This document shows, piece after piece, positions 56,798-64,000 of a DNA stretch of 64,000 nucleotides. How positions within the stretch are numbered: position 1 is the stretch's first letter; each line of letters begins with the position of its first letter. The notes below the pieces were generated by a model that saw only the letters and a program-made list of their open reading frames with translations, searched no databases and had not been told where the DNA came from. The position numbers and the translations under genes are program-made. The stretch is from assembly GCA_963798985.1 (NCBI GenBank), contig CAWCVL010000005.1:248001-312000 (forward strand), written 5' to 3'. Source of the DNA: JACCTU01 sp963798985. Lineage in GTDB: Bacteria; Actinomycetota; Thermoleophilia; Gaiellales; Gaiellaceae.

Positions 56798-58039
56798 CCG
56801 AGCACCTTCTTCACGCGCTCGACCCCGGCGACGAGCCGGTCGACCTCTTCGCGAACGGAGTAGAGGTAGAAGCTGGCGCGCGACGTGGCCGCGACGCCGA
56901 GCCGAGTCATCAGCGGCTGGGTGCAGTGGTGGCCTGCGCGGATCGCGATGCCCTCCCAGTCGAGCACCTGCGCGACGTCGTGCGGGTGGATCCCGTCGAC
57001 GTTGAACGAGAGAATCCCTGCGCGCCGCTCGGGAGGCGGTCCGTAGCAGGTGACTCCCTCGACCTCGCCGAGCCGGTCGAGCGCATACGTGAGCAACTCG
57101 TGCTCGTGCGCCTCGATCGCCTCGAGTCCGACCTCGGTCAGGTAGTCGACGGCCGCGCCGAAGCCGACGGCCTCTGCGATCGCCGGCGTGCCCGCCTCGA
57201 ACTTGTAGGGAAGCTCGTTCCAGGTCGTGCGGTCGAGCTTGACCGAGCGGATCATCTCGCCGCCGAGGTTGAACGGCGACATCTGCTCGAGCAGCTCGCG
57301 CCTGCCCCAGAGCGCGCCCACTCCGCTCGGCCCGCACATCTTGTGCGACGAGATCGCGACGAAGTCGGCGCCGAGCGCCTGAACGTCGACCGTCCTGTGC
57401 GGGGCGGCCTGAGCGGCGTCGACGACCATGATCGCGCCACGCTCGTGTGCCCACGCTGCGAGCCGCTCGCTCGGGTTGATCGTCCCGAGCGAGTTCGAGA
57501 CGAGGTTGTTCGCGACGACCTTCACGTTCCCCGCGGCGCGCGATCTCGTCCAACGAGTCGAGCACGAGCTCGCCGTTGTCGTCGAACGGAATCGCGCGGA
57601 ACTCGGCGCCGGTCCGCTTCGCGACGTACTGCCAGGGGACGAAGTTCGAGTGGTGCTCGAGCTCGGTCACGACGACGACGTCGCCGGGGCCGAGGTTGTC
57701 GAGGCCCCAGGCGTACGCGACGAGGTTGATCCCCTCGGTCGCGCTCCGGGTGAAGATCACCTCGCGCTCGCTCGGCGCGTTCAGGAACGCCGCGATCTTC
57801 GCGCGCGCGCCCTCGTAGCCGGCGGTTGCGTCTTCGGCGAGCTTGTAGACCCCGCGGTGGACGTTCGCGTAGGAGGTCTCGTAGAAGTCGCGGATCGCGT
57901 CGAGCACCTGACGGGGCTTCTGCGCCGAAGCGGCGGAGTCGAGGTACGCGAGCGGTTTCCCGTTGACCTCTCGCTCGAAGATCGGGAAGTCCGCGCGCAG
58001 CTTGTGCGCGTCGAGCTTGGGGCGTGCCTCCACTGCCAT
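56794..58039 (-). CDS. sufS: cysteine desulfurase SufS (one frame break)
   Basis: A PLP enzyme releasing sulfur from cysteine for Fe-S clusters. AYLDSAASAQKPRQVLDAI, VIFTRSATEGINLVAY, ELEHHSNFVPW, the PLP lysine in AISSHKMCGPSGVGALWG, and the catalytic Cys region AIRAGHHCTQPLM are all present. An extra G near 57532 breaks the frame; length is near 414 residues. ATG 58039 is only 20 bases from the divergent HerA-like start, leaving a very small shared promoter region. Confidence 0.94.
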
Positions 58040-58058
58040 CGTGCTTATCGTACGCGCG

Positions 58059-59552
58059 ATGAGCGGCTTCACAGAGACGGTTGCTGGGGCCTACGCGTTC
58101 GAGGGAGCCTCGCTCGACCTCGGGCGCGGCGTCCACAACGGCAAGCTCGAGTCAGAGGTGGTGGTGCGGCTTCCGCTCGCGACGTCGAACCGCCATGGCC
58201 TGATCGCGGGCGCAACAGGGACAGGGAAGACGCGCACGCTGCAGCTGCTGGCGGAACAGTTCTCGGAAGCGGGGGTCTCGGTCTTCGCCGCGGACTACAA
58301 GGGCGACGTCTCGGGCCTCGGCGTCCCCGGCCCGCCTGAGGGCAAGGCCGCCGAGCGGATGGCCGAGCTCGGGCTCACGCACGAGCCCGCGTCCTATCCG
58401 GCCGAGCTGCTGTCGCTCGGCGGAATCGGCCCCGGCGTCCCGGTGCGCGCGAGCGTCACGGACTTCGGGCCGCAATTGCTCGCGAAGGTGCTCGGCTCGA
58501 ACGTGACGCAGGAGTCGAGCCTCGCGCTCGTCTTTCGCTACGCGGACGAGCGCGGGCTCGCGCTCGTCGACCTCGCCGACCTGCGGGCGCTGCTGGCGTT
58601 TCTCGAGTCGAAGGAGGGCAGGGAAGACCTGACGGGGATCGGCGGCGTTTCGAAGCAGACGATCGGCGTCCTGCTCCGCTCGCTCGTGCAGCTCGAGGAC
58701 GGTGGCGGCACCGAGTTCTTCGGCGAGCCACAGTTCGAGATCGCGGACCTGCTCCGCACCGCGCCGGACGGACGCGGCGTGATCTCACTGCTCGAGCTCG
58801 CGGCGGTGCAGGAGAAGCCGCGCCTCTTCTCGACGGTGCTGATGTGGCTGCTCGCCGAGCTCTTCGAGCAGCTGCCCGAGGTCGGAGACCTCGACAAGCC
58901 GAAGCTCGTCTTCTTCTTCGACGAGGCGCATCTCCTCTTCGACGACGCGACGGACACGTTCCTCGAGTCCGTCGAGCGAACAGTGCGCATGATCCGCTCG
59001 AAGGGCGTCGGCGTGTTCTTCGTCACGCAGCACCCGACGGACATTCCGAGCTCGGTGCTCGCGCAGCTCGGCAACCGCGTGCAGCACGCGCTGCGTGCGT
59101 TCACGCCGAACGACGCCGACGCGCTCCGAAAGACGGTGAAGACCTACCCGACGTCCGAGCTCTACGACCTCGAGCAGCTGCTCACGAGCCTCGGGATCGG
59201 CGAGGCGGCGGTCACCGTCCTGAACGAGAAGGGCGTGCCGACGCCGGTCGTGCACACACGTCTTCGTGCGCCACGCGCGAGCATGGAGCCGGCGCCGGAC
59301 CTCGACGCGGTCGCGAAGTCGTCCTCGCTCTGGGCGAAGTACGGGACGAGGCTCGAGCGGGAGAGCGCAGCCGAAGCGCTTGCGAGGCGCGTCGAGAGCA
59401 CGCCCGAGCCGGAGTCGAAGCCGACGCGCGCGAAGAAGCCCCCACCCGCGCCGAGCGACCCGCTCACGGACTTCATGACCTCACGTCACGGTAAGGCGCT
59501 GCAGAAGGAGATCGTGCGCGGCGTGTTCGGGATGCTCAGAAAGCGGCTCTAG
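58059..59552 (+). CDS. HerA-like ATPase (DUF853 type)
   Basis: A 497-residue P-loop ATPase. Walker A is LIAGATGTGKTRTLQLLAEQ, Walker B is PKLVFFFDEAHLLFDDA, and the sensor-like GVGVFFVTQHPTDIPSSVLAQLG and LGNRVQHALRAFTPNDADAL follow. This matches the DUF853/YjgR helicase HerA-like family, whose role is unclear. There is no NurA partner nearby, so a HerA-NurA end-resection role is not supported. It may be leaderless, since a TATCGT -10-like element (58047) lies just upstream of the ATG. Confidence 0.9.
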   Translation: MSGFTETVAGAYAFEGASLDLGRGVHNGKLESEVVVRLPLATSNRHGLIAGATGTGKTRTLQLLAEQFSEAGVSVFAADYKGDVSGLGVPGPPEGKAAERMAELGLTHEPASYPAELLSLGGIGPGVPVRASVTDFGPQLLAKVLGSNVTQESSLALVFRYADERGLALVDLADLRALLAFLESKEGREDLTGIGGVSKQTIGVLLRSLVQLEDGGGTEFFGEPQFEIADLLRTAPDGRGVISLLELAAVQEKPRLFSTVLMWLLAELFEQLPEVGDLDKPKLVFFFDEAHLLFDDATDTFLESVERTVRMIRSKGVGVFFVTQHPTDIPSSVLAQLGNRVQHALRAFTPNDADALRKTVKTYPTSELYDLEQLLTSLGIGEAAVTVLNEKGVPTPVVHTRLRAPRASMEPAPDLDAVAKSSSLWAKYGTRLERESAAEALARRVESTPEPESKPTRAKKPPPAPSDPLTDFMTSRHGKALQKEIVRGVFGMLRKRL

Positions 59553-59629
59553 CCGCTCGCCACCTCGGCCGGCGGACTCTAGGCACCGGCACGTGAAGGA
59601 GGTTTCGGGTCAGGGACGTATGTCGGCAC

Positions 59630-59872
59630 GTGACCACGTGCTCCAACTGCGGCGGTCAGGTGCCGGCCGATGCGCGCTTCTGTTCCCAGTGCGGCGCGCC
59701 CGTTCGCACCGACGCGGCCACGACTGAGGCGCCGGCGGAGTTCGAGCCTCGGCGGCCGCGCTGGGAACGACTCCTCTTCGCAACTGCCGTTGTCATCTTG
59801 ATCTCGAGCGTCGTGCTCGCCGTCCTGGTCATCGCCTTCGGGGTCTTCGTCGAGCCGTCCAACACCCCATAG
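59630..59872 (+). CDS. zinc-ribbon protein with C-terminal membrane helix
   Basis: An 80-residue protein from GTG 59630. The N-terminal zinc ribbon (TTCSNCGGQVPADARFCSQC) has two CxxC pairs spaced as in the zinc_ribbon_2 class; one membrane helix follows (LLFATAVVILISSVVLAVLV). Such small proteins are common and of unknown role. The other end is Pro-rich and short. Confidence 0.72.
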   Translation: MTTCSNCGGQVPADARFCSQCGAPVRTDAATTEAPAEFEPRRPRWERLLFATAVVILISSVVLAVLVIAFGVFVEPSNTP

Positions 59873-59893
59873 GAATTCTCGGCGATCCGACCT

Positions 59894-60433
59894 ATGCTTT
59901 TCGAACAACGATCGGTACTGGTTCTCACGCCTGTGGCCACTATTCTCGAACTAGCAGCGTTCGCCGAGCTTCCCGCAGAGACCGTCCTCCGGGTTCTGTT
60001 GCGCGAGCCGACGAACGAATCAGCGCAGAAGCGCGTCGCCGAGGCGGTCGAGGCGCTCGGCCTGCCCGACTACCCGCGCCCGGACGGCCACATCGAAGTC
60101 CTACCGCTCGAGGACGAACCCCCTGCGGCCCCCGCGACGCTCGCGGCACGTACGGACCTTCCAGCCGCCAAAGACGGACATGAGCTCGTGACGGAGCTCT
60201 ACTCGCTGTTCGGAGTGCTCCTCGACCGGCTCGACCGCGACCGCCGCGAACGCATCGACGACCTCGCGCTCACGGTCGACCTCACGACTGAGGGCTGGCG
60301 AATGGTCGATCGCCGACTCGGTCGGCTCGAGAAGATGATCGAGCGGATCGACCAGAGTCAGCCGATCGACCGAAGCCGCAGCATCGGCGCGGAGGTCCAC
60401 CGACTCGAGGATCGTCGCGGTTCCGGCCGCTAG
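59894..60433 (+). CDS. hypothetical protein upstream of yceH
   Basis: I do not recognise this 179-residue protein. The region from about residue 15 (ATILELAAFAELPAETVLRV) could be a small helical module similar to DNA-binding starts, followed by a Pro-Ala linker and a charged helical C-terminus (LFGVLLDRLDRDRRERIDDL, RRLGRLEKMIERID) likely to form a coiled coil. The real start could be GTG 59933. Its end overlaps the upstream in-frame region of yceH, suggesting co-translation. Confidence 0.5.
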   Translation: MLFEQRSVLVLTPVATILELAAFAELPAETVLRVLLREPTNESAQKRVAEAVEALGLPDYPRPDGHIEVLPLEDEPPAAPATLAARTDLPAAKDGHELVTELYSLFGVLLDRLDRDRRERIDDLALTVDLTTEGWRMVDRRLGRLEKMIERIDQSQPIDRSRSIGAEVHRLEDRRGSGR

Positions 60434-60464
60434 CGACGCAGTCGAGCTCCGAGTCCTCGGCTGC

Positions 60465-61016
60465 TTGATCGAGAAACAGCGGACGACGCCCGATGCCTAT
60501 CCGCTGTCCCTGAACGCGCTCCGGCTCGCCTGCAACCAGGCGACCAACCGCGAGCCGGTCGTCGACTACGACGAGCCGGCGATCCGGGACGCGCTGCAGC
60601 GCCTCTCCGCGAAGGGCTGGGTTCGCCTCGCGAGCGGACCCTCGAGCCGCGCGGTCAAGTACCGTCACCTGTTCGACGAGGCGCTCGGCCTCTCCGGCCC
60701 CGAGATCTCGCTGCTCACCGTCCTGATGCTGCGGGGGGCGCAGACGGTCGGCGAGCTGAAGTCGCGCACAGAGCGACTGCACCGCTTCGGATCGCTCGCC
60801 GAGGTGGACGAGACGCTCCGCGCGCTCACCGGACGCGAGCTCGTGGTGCGGCTCGAGCGACGTCCTGGTCAGAAGGAAGAGCGCTGGGAGCACCGGCTCG
60901 GCGAAACCTCCGACGACGTCACGGCGGCCGCACCGCAGAACTCGCTCGAGGAGCGCGTCCGGCTACTCGAGGTGCAGGTCGCAGAGCTGCAACAGGAGGT
61001 CAGGCAGTCGCTGTGA
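60465..61016 (+). CDS. YceH-family (DUF480) winged-helix protein
   Basis: A tandem winged-helix protein: IEKQRTTPDAYPLSLNALRL, CNQATNREPVVDYDE, then LLTVLMLRGAQTVGELKSRTER. Family homology extends upstream in frame (VELRVLGC just before TTG 60465), but no ATG, GTG or TTG is found there, so the true start is non-canonical or a base is wrong between 60411 and 60465. The coordinates here therefore undercall the N-terminus by eight or more codons. The C-terminus is a short coiled coil. The 3' end overlaps convergent queF by 17 bases. Confidence 0.82.
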   Translation: MIEKQRTTPDAYPLSLNALRLACNQATNREPVVDYDEPAIRDALQRLSAKGWVRLASGPSSRAVKYRHLFDEALGLSGPEISLLTVLMLRGAQTVGELKSRTERLHRFGSLAEVDETLRALTGRELVVRLERRPGQKEERWEHRLGETSDDVTAAAPQNSLEERVRLLEVQVAELQQEVRQSL

Positions 61017-61374
61017 TCGTGATCCCGCCGCGAGCCTTCTGCTCGAGCGTCACGGTCACGCGGCTCGCGTCGAGTCTCAGCGCCTCGGCGACGTCGTCAC
61101 GGATCTTCACGGCGAGCGCCTCGCAGAAGGCGCCCTCGTTGCGGTACCGCGCAAGGTAGAGCTTCAGCGACTTCGACTCGAGGCAGAGCTCGCCGGGCGC
61201 GTACTCGATCGAGGCGAGATAGAAGTCGGGCTGTCCAGTGATGGGGCAGACCGCCGTGAGCTCGTCGCTCGTGAGGTCGACGAGCGAGACGCCCGGGTTG
61301 GGGAAGGTTTCGAGGCCGGCGTAGTGCTCGGAACCAGCGTGGCCGAGCGCGGTGAACTCCGGCAGCTCGCTCAT
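61000..61374 (-). CDS. queF: preQ0 reductase QueF
   Basis: A 124-residue single-domain NADPH-dependent 7-cyano-7-deazaguanine reductase of the queuosine pathway. The nucleophile Cys and the Asp are in TAVCPITGQPDFYLASIEY, and the helix ESKSLKLYLARYRNEGAFCE follows. In Bacillus QueF the latter motif ends FHE, with a catalytic His; here Cys takes that place. The fold and length fit QueF, but the swap deserves checking. No other queuosine gene is nearby. Confidence 0.88.
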   Translation of the reverse strand: MSELPEFTALGHAGSEHYAGLETFPNPGVSLVDLTSDELTAVCPITGQPDFYLASIEYAPGELCLESKSLKLYLARYRNEGAFCEALAVKIRDDVAEALRLDASRVTVTLEQKARGGITITATA

Positions 61375-61459
61375 CGCCGTACTGTAGGCAGACGCGCGTG
61401 TTACGTCGCAGGCCCGCCGTACGCGGACGAATAATCGAAGGCGACCTCGAGGAGGCGCT

Positions 61460-62077
61460 CTAGCGGTCCTGGAGCGCGTCGAGCGCGACCGCGAACGCGA
61501 TCACGAGCCGGCGGTCTGCGTCGAAGTCCGGCTCCAGGTCGAGCAGGTACCGGTCCCGGAGCTTTCCGAGCACACGCTTGTACGATCCGACCTGCTTGCC
61601 CTCCCGCTTCAGCACGAAGTTGAACGGAAGCCATGAGAGCAGCGAGAAGAGCTCCGGCCCGAAATCCGCGACGCGCCGGACGATCGCGATCAGCCAACTC
61701 GCTTCGTGCGCTTCGAAGAGCTCGCTTCCAGCCGGGTCCTTGACGCGCCAGTGGCTGCGCAGCAGCGAGAGGCCGAACACCTTCTCGAGCACCCCGATCG
61801 GATTGCCTTCGGCGTCGAGCACGTCGTGGCGGCCGCGGAACTCGAACACTGTCCGTGCTTTGATCATGAAGACGTGCGGCGCGTCGTCGTTCTCGCTCGT
61901 GCGGAAGCGGATGTCCTCGCGGATCTTCAACTTCTTCTGCTTGACGAACAGGATCGGCCGACCCTCGTCGGTCGACCCCGGCGCCGGGATGCTGATCCGG
62001 TACTCGTTCGCGAGCGCCTTGAAGATCTGTTGGATCAGGAAGCGGTTCGAGCTCTCGAGCTCGGGGATCGCGCTCAT
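61460..62077 (-). CDS. LURP-one-related / phospholipid scramblase-like protein
   Basis: A 205-residue protein with the tubby-like LURP-one pattern: FLIQQIFKALANEYRISIPA, LFVKQKKLKIREDIRFRTS, VFEFRGRHDVLDAEGNPIGV, and LLRSHWRVKDPAGSELFEAHE. Bacterial members include YxjI and are thought to bind lipids or membranes. The start ATG 62077 overlaps the DUF2568 stop by ATGA. It has two hydrophobic stretches near residues 130-165. Confidence 0.83.
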   Translation of the reverse strand: MSAIPELESSNRFLIQQIFKALANEYRISIPAPGSTDEGRPILFVKQKKLKIREDIRFRTSENDDAPHVFMIKARTVFEFRGRHDVLDAEGNPIGVLEKVFGLSLLRSHWRVKDPAGSELFEAHEASWLIAIVRRVADFGPELFSLLSWLPFNFVLKREGKQVGSYKRVLGKLRDRYLLDLEPDFDADRRLVIAFAVALDALQDR

Positions 62078-62406
62078 CGCCACACGTAGTTCAGAAGGCC
62101 GCTGATCACGGAGACCGCGAGGAACGCTAGTGCAAGCGCGGCGTGATCGGTCGCGTACAGGGCGGCCGAGGCTGCGACCCAGACAGCGAGCTCGATCGCG
62201 AACGCGCCTTGCTTCGAGATCTCGATCGTGTGCTTCGGCGAGACGAAGAGCGCCCAGACCGCGATCACCGCCCCGACCGCGGCGAGGGCCAGGACCCAGC
62301 CCAGCACGCCGTCGCCTGTCTCCCAACCCCAGTAGCCCACTGCCGCGAGCGCCGCGAGCTCGAGGAGGAACCTCAGCGCGAGGTTTGCCCCGACCAGGGC
62401 CTTCAC
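62074..62406 (-). CDS. DUF2568 (YrdB-like) membrane protein
   Basis: A 110-residue protein with four membrane segments (FLLELAALAAVGYWGWE, VLALAAVGAVIAVWALF, AIELAVWVAASAALYAT and LALAFLAVSVISGLLNYVW) and the motif VSPKHTIEISKQGAFAIELA, which marks the DUF2568/YrdB family. Function is unknown. It overlaps both neighbours by four bases, so the methyltransferase, this protein and the LURP-one protein are one operon. Confidence 0.85.
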   Translation of the reverse strand: MKALVGANLALRFLLELAALAAVGYWGWETGDGVLGWVLALAAVGAVIAVWALFVSPKHTIEISKQGAFAIELAVWVAASAALYATDHAALALAFLAVSVISGLLNYVWR

Positions 62407-63050
62407 GAGGCGCGTTCGAGCAGCGCAATGCGCCAGAGCCCGGAGCGCTCGCGAGACACGATGCGAAAGCCGTTTTGCTCGACTGCGGCGAGCATCTGGC
62501 GCTCCGAGTGCACGTACGAGCGGAAGTCGCAGCCACGGAGCCGCGGCCAGAGGTTCAGGAGGACGATGGCCGCACGGGCGACGGCGAGATCCGGCGGGAA
62601 CGAAAATGCGAGCAGGCGCCTCGTCTTGCGAGCCGCGGTTCCGAGAAGTCGTTCGGAGTCCGGGTAGCAGCAGACGACCCGGTGCAGCAGCACGACGTCT
62701 GCGGAAGGAACAGCGTCCGGTTCGTTCACGATGTCGACGATCCGCCGGTCAACGCGTTGGGTGAGCGACCGTTCCTTGAGAAGTGCGACCGCTTCGCCCT
62801 CGTACGCCGGTGAGAGCTCCGCGTTCGTCGTGCGCGCCGCACCGCGCTCCAGCAGCTCCAGCTGCAGCGCGCCGATCCCGCCGCCGATCTCGAGCACGTC
62901 TGCCTGCTCGACGCCTCGAGCCGCGATCAGGTCGACGAGTCGCATCCCGGCGCCCCTGACCCCATGCGTGCGATATCCCTCGGCATCGCGCCGGGCGAGC
63001 TTCTCGTCGAAGAACTCGCCGTACGCGCTCGTCGAGCAGCAGCGCGGCAT
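62403..63050 (-). CDS. SAM-dependent methyltransferase
   Basis: A 215-residue class I methyltransferase: motif I VLEIGGGIGALQLELLERGA, then ADVVLLHRVVCCYPDSERLL (motif II/III) and LLAFSFPPDLAVARAAIVLLN. The VVCCYPD block resembles magnesium-protoporphyrin O-methyltransferase ChlM-like enzymes, but no tetrapyrrole genes are here, so only the class can be given. It starts at ATG 63050, 32 bases from the divergent ettA. Confidence 0.82.
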   Translation of the reverse strand: MPRCCSTSAYGEFFDEKLARRDAEGYRTHGVRGAGMRLVDLIAARGVEQADVLEIGGGIGALQLELLERGAARTTNAELSPAYEGEAVALLKERSLTQRVDRRIVDIVNEPDAVPSADVVLLHRVVCCYPDSERLLGTAARKTRRLLAFSFPPDLAVARAAIVLLNLWPRLRGCDFRSYVHSERQMLAAVEQNGFRIVSRERSGLWRIALLERAS

Positions 63051-63082
63051 CGCAGCGCATCCTACGGCTATCGTCGCCCGCG

Positions 63083-64000
63083 ATGAGCAGCGAATACATC
63101 TTCACCATGTACCGGGTCGACAAGTTCTACGGCCCTGAACGCCAGGTGCTCTCGAACGTCTCGCTCTCGTTCCTGCCGGGAGCGAAGATCGGCGTGCTCG
63201 GGCCGAACGGCGCGGGGAAGTCGACGGTGCTTCGGATCATGGCCGGGGTCGAGGAACCGTCCTCCGGCGAGGCGCAGCTCGCGCGCAACGCGACCGTCGG
63301 CCTGCTCTCGCAGGAGCCGGACCTCGACCCGGAGAAGACCGTGCGCGAGAACGTCGAGGACGGCGTGCGTGAGGCGCGCGACCTGCTCGACCGCTTCAAC
63401 ACGATCTCTGCGCGGTTCGCCGAGCCGGACGCCGACTTCGACACGCTGCTCGCCGAGCAGTCGAAGGTGCAGGACGAGATCGACCGACGCGACCTCTGGG
63501 AGCTCGACGCGACGCTCGACCGTGCGATGGACGCACTGCGCACGCCGGAGGGCGACCGCGACGTCGTCTCGCTCTCGGGTGGCGAGCGGCGCCGCGTCGC
63601 GCTCGCGCGGCTGCTGCTCTCCGCGCCCGACCTGCTGCTGCTCGACGAGCCGACGAACCACCTCGACGCCGAGTCGGTCTGGTGGCTCGAGCGCTTTCTC
63701 GACGACTACAAGGGCACAGTCGTGGCAGTCACGCACGACCGGTACTTCCTCGACAACGTCGCCGGCTGGATCCTCGAGCTCGACCGCGGCAAGGGACTCC
63801 CCTTCGAGGGGAACTACTCGTCCTGGCTCGAGCAGAAGCAAGCGCGCCTAGCCGTCGAGGAGAAGCAGTCGTCGGCTCGCCAGCGCACGCTCGCGCGCGA
63901 GCTCGAGTGGGTTCGCGCGAGCCCACGCGCGCGCCACGCGAAGTCGAAGGCGCGTCTCGGCGCGTACGAGCAGCTGTTCGCGGACGAGCAGAACGTGAAG
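63083..64000 (+). CDS. ettA: ABC-F ATPase EttA (3' partial)
   Basis: The first 306 codons of a translational-throttle ATPase that binds the ribosomal E site. The N-terminal ABC domain has FTMYRVDKFYGPERQVLSNV, Walker A GPNGAGKST, signature LSGGERRRVALARLLL, Walker B LLLLDEPTNHLD and the H-loop VTHDRYFLDNVAGWILELD; then an arm and PtIM linker region (NYSSWLEQKQARLAVEEK) that is diagnostic for EttA. It runs off the right edge of the window. Confidence 0.93.
   Translation, partial: MSSEYIFTMYRVDKFYGPERQVLSNVSLSFLPGAKIGVLGPNGAGKSTVLRIMAGVEEPSSGEAQLARNATVGLLSQEPDLDPEKTVRENVEDGVREARDLLDRFNTISARFAEPDADFDTLLAEQSKVQDEIDRRDLWELDATLDRAMDALRTPEGDRDVVSLSGGERRRVALARLLLSAPDLLLLDEPTNHLDAESVWWLERFLDDYKGTVVAVTHDRYFLDNVAGWILELDRGKGLPFEGNYSSWLEQKQARLAVEEKQSSARQRTLARELEWVRASPRARHAKSKARLGAYEQLFADEQNVK

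Noticed and set aside
58059..59552. HerA-NurA end-resection or HerA-type anti-phage system
   Set aside because: No NurA, SIR2 or other effector gene is adjacent; the protein fits the stand-alone DUF853 type.

Overview
The window is a high-GC chromosome segment. Its gene content and order suggest an actinobacterium-grade, Gram-positive soil lineage: a PASTA-domain PknB/PstP/FHA/RodA/PbpA cluster, SufS-SufU with a Rieske protein, LAL-type LuxR regulators, an MmpL protein, and dense operons linked by ATGA/GTGA/TTGA overlaps. A deep branch such as Thermoleophilia would fit, but that placement is inference. I see no rRNA, tRNA, CRISPR array or transposase gene. Many conserved genes are interrupted by one-base indels, mostly single extra bases where I could align them (both in glnA1, plus gabT, sufS, sseA, ddl, the epimerase and the kinase at 36.99 kb). 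I read this as mainly sequencing or assembly error, so such genes are given as one CDS each with the frame changes noted.

Layout. 0-1.2 kb: two small membrane proteins and a PRC-barrel-like protein. 1.2-1.43 kb: a foldback inverted repeat. 1.5-7.6 kb (minus): a GSI-alpha type glnA, a secreted collagen-like protein, an MFS transporter, an ABC exporter pair and a cupin. 7.66-11.5 kb (plus): a nitrogen operon, glnA2 (GSI-beta)-GNAT-glnB-amt. 11.5-20 kb (minus): two secreted cupins, a small protein, a large LAL regulator and the glutamate synthase large subunit. 20-24 kb: a SIMPL protein, a sulfurtransferase, a secreted Ig-like protein and an O-antigen ligase family protein. 23.9-30.7 kb (minus): a full arginine operon argC-J-B-D-R-G-H behind a short regulatory region of TATGC repeats. 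31-35.8 kb: a C39-like secreted protein, HNH nuclease, DUF218, DUF4446 and a membrane-anchored protein, interspersed with a 77-bp repeat (two copies) and a 168-bp foldback element. 35.8-45.2 kb (plus): the Ser/Thr kinase and cell-wall operon ending in pknB-ddl. 45.2-50.8 kb (minus): a cyclase-AAA-TPR protein, a class III aminotransferase and a putative glycosyl hydrolase. 50.9-54.8 kb (plus): dcd, an NAD-binding epimerase, MmpL and a small membrane protein. 54.8-55.0 kb: a candidate structured RNA. 55-58 kb: an O-methyltransferase, SRPBCC, Rieske, SufU and SufS. 58-64 kb: a HerA-like ATPase, small proteins, YceH, QueF, a LURP-one protein, DUF2568, a methyltransferase and the start of EttA.

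The most interesting theme is nitrogen control. Two glutamine synthetases of different types (GSI-alpha and GSI-beta) both have a short 5' leader with a terminator hairpin and T5 tract just before the ribosome binding site. In each leader an upstream hexaloop hairpin would compete with that terminator. The GSI-beta enzyme lacks the adenylylation tyrosine and the P-II protein lacks the tyrosine equivalent to Tyr51, so covalent control looks absent and RNA-level attenuation becomes plausible. The tandem hexaloop layout resembles ANTAR-antiterminator targets.
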